Assembly (NCBI RefSeq): GCF_014650955.1
Contig: NZ_BMVY01000040.1
Location: 1 to 64,000, forward strand
DNA: 64,000 bases
Origin: Streptomyces tauricus
GTDB lineage: Bacteria > Actinomycetota > Actinomycetes > Streptomycetales > Streptomycetaceae
Direction of reading: 5' to 3'
This document shows, in pieces, positions 59,948-64,000 of this stretch. A program made the translations under genes and the position numbers. The notes beneath the pieces are model-generated. The model searched no databases, had not been told where the DNA came from, and saw only the letters and a program-made list of their open reading frames with translations. The stretch's first letter is position 1. Every line of letters starts with the position of its first letter.

Positions 59948-60541
59948 ATGGCCAGCTCTTCCGCAGCCGCCGCCCGCCGGCGCCGCACGACCGGCCCTGC
60001 CCCCTCACTGACCGGACCGGCGAGCGACGTGCACCCCGTCCTCCGCCGTGCCACGGCCCCGCCCGCCGCCCTCGATCTGCTCGCCCAGGCCCGCGCCGGA
60101 CTCGACGAGGCCGCCCTGCTGGAAATGCCCAACGACCGGTACGCGACGGCACATCTGGCCGCCCTGCGCACCGCCGCGGCCGTGCTCGCCGCTCGCGGCC
60201 GGCCCGAGACCACCGAGAGGCGCCGGGCCAGGATCCGGAGCGCTTGGGAAGTGCTGCCCGAGATAGCGCCCGAACTCGCGGAGTGGAGCGTGCTGTTCGC
60301 CTCGGGGGCCCGCCGCCGTGCCCGCGCCGAGGCCGGCATCCAGGGCGCCGCCAGCATCCGGGACGCCGACGACCTGCTGCGCGACGTGGCGATGTTCCTC
60401 CGTCTCGTCGAACGGATGCTGGTGCTCCAGCCGGTCCTGCCCCAGCCGCGGCACGAGGGTGATCGGGCCGGCCAGGAGACCCGGCTCCCACCGGACGCCC
60501 TGGACACCGGCCGGATACAGGACGTGCCGGACGTGGGGTGA
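59948..60541 (+). CDS. SAV_6107-family HEPN-like protein
   Basis: A 197-residue helical protein: basic N-terminus (AAAARRRRTTG), ALDLLAQARAGLDEAALLEMPNDRYATAHLAALRTAAAVLAARGRP, and EWSVLFASGARRRARAEAGIQGA. This matches the SAV_6107 HEPN group, where HEPN domains are often RNA-binding or RNases. The usual RxxxxH motif is not clearly visible. GGAGG precedes the ATG. It is divergent from the ABC operon and may share its operator region. Confidence 0.82.
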   Translation: MASSSAAAARRRRTTGPAPSLTGPASDVHPVLRRATAPPAALDLLAQARAGLDEAALLEMPNDRYATAHLAALRTAAAVLAARGRPETTERRRARIRSAWEVLPEIAPELAEWSVLFASGARRRARAEAGIQGAASIRDADDLLRDVAMFLRLVERMLVLQPVLPQPRHEGDRAGQETRLPPDALDTGRIQDVPDVG

Positions 60542-60716
60542 CGGCGCCCGGGCCCCGACACCGTCGGGCGTCCGGCGCGCGAGACGGGGGGCCGGGCAGC
60601 GGGCGTGAGGCAATAGGGTTGGGACGCCTGAATCTCCCCGGCGCCGGACACGGCGGGGGAGGTATGCCCATCGCTCCGCCGTACCGAGGCGGTGCCGCGC
60701 CGAGGAGTCAACTGCC

Positions 60717-61544
60717 GTGTCGGACCCGATGCGCCCGCCCGTCTCCCAACGCCGCCCTCAACCGGCGTCGCCGCGCTCCGGCCCCTCCAGTCCCCGCGCC
60801 TCGCTGCGTACCGCCGTCGTCTGGGACGTTCTCAAGGACGCCCTCGACCGCCGGGTCAAGGCCACCGGCCGGGAGTCGCTGGACGTGCTCGACACCGGGG
60901 GCGGCAGCGGCAACTTCGCGGTGCCCGTGGCCCGGCTCGGCCACCGCGTCACCGTCGTGGACCCCAGCCCGAACGCGCTGTTCGCGCTGGAGCGCCGGGC
61001 CGCCGAGGCCGACGTCGCCGACCGCGTCCAGGGTGTCCAGGGCGACGCGCACGGCCTCTTCGACGTCGTCGACCGCGGCGGCTACGACGCGGTGCTGTGC
61101 CACGGCGTCCTGGAGTACATGGACGACCCCGCCGAGGGCCTGCGCAACGCCGTCGGCGCGCTGCGCCCCCAGGGCGTCCTCAGCCTGCTCGCCGCCGGAC
61201 TGGGCGGCGCCGTGCTCGCACGGGCCCTCGCCGGACACTTCACGGAAGCCCGCCACGCCCTGAGTGACCCGGACGGCCGCTGGGGCGCGGGTGATCCCGT
61301 TCCGCACCGCTTCACGGCCGATCAGCTCACCGCTCTGGTCGAGGGCGCGGGCCTGGCCGTCGGCGCGGTGCACGGCGTACGGGTCTTCGCGGACCTGGTC
61401 CCCGGGGTCCTCGTGGACACCGAGCCGGGCGCCCTGGACGCCCTGCTGAAACTGGAGACCGCGGCCGCCGAACTCGCCGCCTTCCACTCTGTTGCCACGC
61501 AGCTTCATGTGCTTGGTGAGACGCGGGAGCCGGCCGAGGGGTGA
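60717..61544 (+). CDS. Class I SAM-dependent methyltransferase
   Basis: A 275-residue Rossmann methyltransferase: motif I DVLDTGGGSGNFAVPVARLG, VTVVDPSPNAL (acidic end of strand 2), GDAHGLFD and AVLCHGVLEYMDDP. It resembles the CmoA/BioC-like group. The acceptor is unknown. AGGAG lies 10 bases before the GTG. TAGGGT at 60614-60619 is a candidate -10. Confidence 0.88.
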   Translation: MSDPMRPPVSQRRPQPASPRSGPSSPRASLRTAVVWDVLKDALDRRVKATGRESLDVLDTGGGSGNFAVPVARLGHRVTVVDPSPNALFALERRAAEADVADRVQGVQGDAHGLFDVVDRGGYDAVLCHGVLEYMDDPAEGLRNAVGALRPQGVLSLLAAGLGGAVLARALAGHFTEARHALSDPDGRWGAGDPVPHRFTADQLTALVEGAGLAVGAVHGVRVFADLVPGVLVDTEPGALDALLKLETAAAELAAFHSVATQLHVLGETREPAEG

Positions 61545-61819
61545 GCCGCCACCCGCGTCGCACCGCTGATCAGGGGCGCGGCAGCAGATGGAGTACGCCA
61601 CAGGCCCCCCGATCGGGCGCTCGGAGCCGTATGATCGGGGGAGACCGTCCGGCATGACGGGCCGGTCGCTGGGGAATCTACGCCTCAGTGGATCGGAAAG
61701 CCATGGCGGGTTCCGGTTGGCGAATTGGCGCAGAGGGGCGGGTTTCACGGGGGCGATTCCCTGCCTATCCTGAAGGGGACCCCCGGTCGCCCCGGCGACT
61801 GCACGATGAGGAGGACGCC

Positions 61820-62224
61820 GTGCCGCTCTCGGAGCACGAGCAGCGAATGCTCGAGCAGATGGAGCGAGCGCTGTACGCCGAAGATCCCAAGTTCGCGACA
61901 GCGCTTGAGGGAAGCGGGCTGCGTACGTACACCCGGCGACGGGTCTACCAGGCGGTCGCCGGCTTCCTCGTAGGTATCGCGCTCCTCATGGCCGGAATGG
62001 TCGCACAGCAGATCTGGGTCAGCGTGGTGGGTTTTCTCGTCATGCTGGGCTGCGCGGTGCTCGCCGTCACCGGTTGGCGCAAGGCCCCCAAGCCGGGTGA
62101 ACAGCCCGCGGCGGGTGCGCCGGGTGCTCCGCAGGCCCGTCGTCAGGGTCGGCAGCGGCGCTCCATGATGGACCGCATCGAACAGCGCTGGCAGCGGCGC
62201 CGTGACGAGCAGGGCGGCCAGTAG
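61820..62224 (+). CDS. DUF3040 membrane protein
   Basis: A 134-residue protein with PLSEHEQRMLEQMERALYAEDPKFA, the DUF3040 signature, two hydrophobic helices (about 45-85) and a basic Gln/Arg-rich tail. GAGGAGG precedes the GTG. A promoter TTTCAC - N17 - TATCCT lies at 61743-61771. Function unknown. A hairpin terminator follows. Confidence 0.88.
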   Translation: MPLSEHEQRMLEQMERALYAEDPKFATALEGSGLRTYTRRRVYQAVAGFLVGIALLMAGMVAQQIWVSVVGFLVMLGCAVLAVTGWRKAPKPGEQPAAGAPGAPQARRQGRQRRSMMDRIEQRWQRRRDEQGGQ

Positions 62225-62256
62225 CCCACGGGGTTCCGGCCGGACAGACGCACGCA

Positions 62257-62293
62257 CGAAGGGGCGACCACCATCGAGGTGGCCGCCCCTTCG
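62257..62293 (+). terminator. Terminator after the DUF3040 gene
   Basis: 16-bp stem with one A-C mismatch, arms CGAAGGGGCG-A-CCACC / GGTGG-C-CGCCCCTTCG, loop ATCGA, 30 bases after the stop. Confidence 0.8.
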
Positions 62294-62358
62294 CCGCGCC
62301 CGGCCGCCGCGAGCGGCGCCCGACGTGAGCCGCGCCCACCGTGCGCGCGACCCGGCGC

Positions 62359-62430
62359 GAAGCCGTACAGGTGACGGCTGCCCCACCTGAAGTCGTGCAG
62401 CGGCCGCGTCGCCCGCGTGAAGCCGTACAG
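62359..62430. repeat. Three copies of GAAGCCGTACAG at 30-bp period
   Basis: GAAGCCGTACAG at 62359, GAAGTCGTGCAG at 62389 and GAAGCCGTACAG at 62419. The intervening 18 bases are similar in composition only. Confidence 0.75.
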
Positions 62431-62433
62431 CGA

Positions 62434-62474
62434 AGAGGGGGGCGCCGGCCCGGACAGGGTCGGCGCCCCCCTCT
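62434..62474 (-). terminator. Terminator of the transglutaminase gene
   Basis: 14-bp stem AGAGGGGGGCGCCG / CGGCGCCCCCCTCT, 13-base loop, 25 bases after the minus-strand stop. It can work in both directions. Confidence 0.75.
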
Positions 62475-62499
62475 CTGATTCCTCGGTTCGGTGGGTCGG

Positions 62500-64000
62500 T
62501 CAGCCTCCGGTGCCGCCCTGGCTCGACGGGCGGCGCAGCAGGGCCGTCCAGCGGGCCGCGGCGCGGTACTTCAGCGCGTGCCACCTGTCGGATGCCGCCC
62601 ACACCACCCGGACGGCCGAGCGCGGGGCGAGCAGTGCGCGCAGGCGCGTACCGCGGCTTGCGGTGGCCCGCAGGCCCTGGGTCATCCGGCGGACATCGGC
62701 ACCCAGCCCCGGGGCCGGCCGAGGGCTCGGCGCGTACAGGACCTGCTCCACCGCGTCGGCGATCCGGTGGACGGAGGCCGCGGCCTCCGGCTCCAGATGC
62801 CCGACACGCACGATCCGTGCCGCCGCCTTCCGCGGTGTCTGCGACTCGTCGGGCGGGATGCCGAAGTCCCACGCCGTGTCACTGACCTCCTGCCAGGCCT
62901 CCAGCGCGACGGCCGCCGCGCGCGCCTCGGTCGCCCGGCCCTGCCCGTCGAGCCGGAGGTCCATCGCCGTGTCACCCCCGGCGTCCTGACCCGCTGCCCC
63001 CGCGACACCCCCGGCGTTCGCCACGGTCCAGTGGTGCGAACCGAGCCGCACCGACCGGGCCCGCAACCGCCACAGCATCGGCAGCAGCGGCAGCGTGCCC
63101 ACGGCGAGTCCGCCCGCGAGCCACAGGAGCAGGGACAGCCACCACGGCGGATCGTCGTTCGTCGCGCCGAACGCCGCCTGCGGGGACTCGCTGGCGCAGG
63201 GCTGCTCCAGCTTCTTCTCGGCCGCCGTGCAGTCCTCGCTGCCCGACGGCGCCGCGGAGGGCTCCGAGGACGAGGAACGCGACGGCGCGTCCGGGTCGGG
63301 GACGGCCGCGCCGGGCGTGTCCGTGCGGGTGTAGTCGGGAACCGAGCCCCGGTTCGGAGTCGGCTCGAAGCGGGTCCAGCCCACGCCCTCGAAGTACAGC
63401 TCGGGCCAGGCGTGCGCGTCCCGCAGCCCCACCGACATCGTGCCGTCCGACTTGGGCGAACCGGGCGTGAAGCCCACCGCGACCCGGGCCGGTATGCCCA
63501 GCGTGCGGGCCATGGAGGCCATCGCGAAGGAGAAGTGGACGCAGAAGCCCTCCTTGTCCCTGAGGAAGCGCGCTATGGCCTGGGACCCGCTGCCGACCTT
63601 GACCTCCGTGTCGTACGTGAAGCCGCCCTCCAGGGCGAACCAGTCCTGCAGCTTCACCGCGCGCTCGTAGTCGTTGGCCGAGTCCGCCGTGATCCGCCGT
63701 GCCGTCGCGGCCACCACCGGCGGCAGCGAGTTCGGCACCTTGGTGAACTCGCGCTTCAGTACCTCCGGCGCCTCGGGCGCGTTCGCGAGCTGGTCCGCGG
63801 TCGGCTGCACGATCAGGCTCTTGACCGTGTACTCCTGGCCGCGGGTCGTCTGGCCGTGGTCGCCGACGAGCGTGCGGCCCACCGGCTCGAACCGCCACTT
63901 GCCGTTGATGCCCACCTGGCTGGCCGGGTAGGGCAGCGGCAGCCAGTCCTGCGCGTACCAGTCGGCCGCCGAGATCCTCGTCTGCACCTCGGTGCGCCGG
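62500..64000 (-). CDS. TgpA-like transglutaminase protein (N-terminus outside the window)
   Basis: The C-terminal 500 residues of a large membrane protein. The transglutaminase core has Cys in GFCVHFSFAMASMARTLGIPARVAVGF and His in DAHAWPELYF. The third position reads WTRFEPTP, where Asp is frequent. A Ser/Pro-rich linker, one membrane helix (WWLSLLLWLAGGLAVGTLPLLPML) and a cytoplasmic DUF4129-like tail follow. TgpA proteins usually have several N-terminal helices, expected beyond base 64000. It may cross-link or cut envelope proteins, but the substrate is unknown. Confidence 0.88.
   Translation of the reverse strand, partial: RRTEVQTRISAADWYAQDWLPLPYPASQVGINGKWRFEPVGRTLVGDHGQTTRGQEYTVKSLIVQPTADQLANAPEAPEVLKREFTKVPNSLPPVVAATARRITADSANDYERAVKLQDWFALEGGFTYDTEVKVGSGSQAIARFLRDKEGFCVHFSFAMASMARTLGIPARVAVGFTPGSPKSDGTMSVGLRDAHAWPELYFEGVGWTRFEPTPNRGSVPDYTRTDTPGAAVPDPDAPSRSSSSEPSAAPSGSEDCTAAEKKLEQPCASESPQAAFGATNDDPPWWLSLLLWLAGGLAVGTLPLLPMLWRLRARSVRLGSHHWTVANAGGVAGAAGQDAGGDTAMDLRLDGQGRATEARAAAVALEAWQEVSDTAWDFGIPPDESQTPRKAAARIVRVGHLEPEAAASVHRIADAVEQVLYAPSPRPAPGLGADVRRMTQGLRATASRGTRLRALLAPRSAVRVVWAASDRWHALKYRAAARWTALLRRPSSQGGTGG

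Noticed and set aside
1..64000. Mobile island or phage-derived region
   Set aside because: No transposase, integrase, att duplication or tRNA edge, and composition is even across the window.

Overview
This window is high-GC actinobacterial chromosome and looks like core chromosome of a Streptomyces. The signs are very strong third-position GC, many GTG starts, many starts with a -10 hexamer 6-8 bases upstream and no ribosome binding site, a bcc-aa3 respiratory chain, and SAM-IV and TPP riboswitches. No tRNA, rRNA, insertion sequence, prophage or CRISPR array was seen, and almost every gene belongs to a family expected in this genus. The gene content also parallels the Mycobacterium tuberculosis Rv2172c-Rv2200c block (metF-like, Rv2175c, pknL, aroG, plsC, ArsA-like, SRPBCC, fadD15, pimB', NlpC/P60, trpD, ctaE-qcrCAB, ctaF), so this is an old vertically inherited neighbourhood.

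Layout. 1-8 kb: end of ctaD, ctaF, an L,D-transpeptidase lipoprotein, an orphan receiver protein, and ctaE-qcrCAB, which together give most of the cytochrome bcc-aa3 supercomplex. 8-12 kb: trpD, then a SAM-IV riboswitch with a six-codon ORF in front of a class V aminotransferase, a stand-alone Lrp/AsnC effector domain and a rhomboid protease. 12-24 kb: zinc-ribbon and NYN proteins, two tandem NlpC/P60 hydrolases, a gluzincin lipoprotein, a LysR regulator next to a gene relic, a GT87 mannosyltransferase, a PimB-like transferase and a FadD15-like ligase. 24-36 kb: phosphoesterase, SRPBCC protein, ArsA-like ATPase, the glucose-repression pair (SCO2127 type)-glkA, a lipid/esterase group with plsC, the MacS-MacR two-component system and a phosphofructokinase with a PPi-type signature.

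36-46 kb: D-2-hydroxyacid dehydrogenase, a TrpE-TrpG fusion controlled by a complete trp attenuator (leader peptide with three Trp codons), class II DAHP synthase, bacterioferritin with its ferredoxin behind an iron box, a molybdopterin enzyme, a His-rich DUF4396 membrane protein behind a CsoR-like palindrome, endonuclease IV and a PASTA kinase. 46-56 kb: thiOSG under a TPP riboswitch, ferredoxin-reductase-like protein, Rv2175c-type DNA-binding protein, thiE, metF, a Gln/Tyr-rich membrane protein, a phytoene-desaturase-like oxidoreductase and a DUF4126 membrane protein. 56-64 kb: a TetR / YhgE-Pip / degenerate ABC ATPase operon behind two perfect palindromes, a HEPN-like protein, a methyltransferase, a DUF3040 protein and a transglutaminase cut by the right edge.

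Functional links: chorismate to tryptophan supply (DAHP synthase, TrpEG, TrpD), one-carbon and sulfur chemistry (metF, SAM-IV unit), thiamine, respiration, iron storage, envelope remodelling and glucose control. The less explained parts are mostly regulatory: attenuator, riboswitches, palindromic operators, leaderless promoters, and short tandem or inverted repeats placed just after stop codons.
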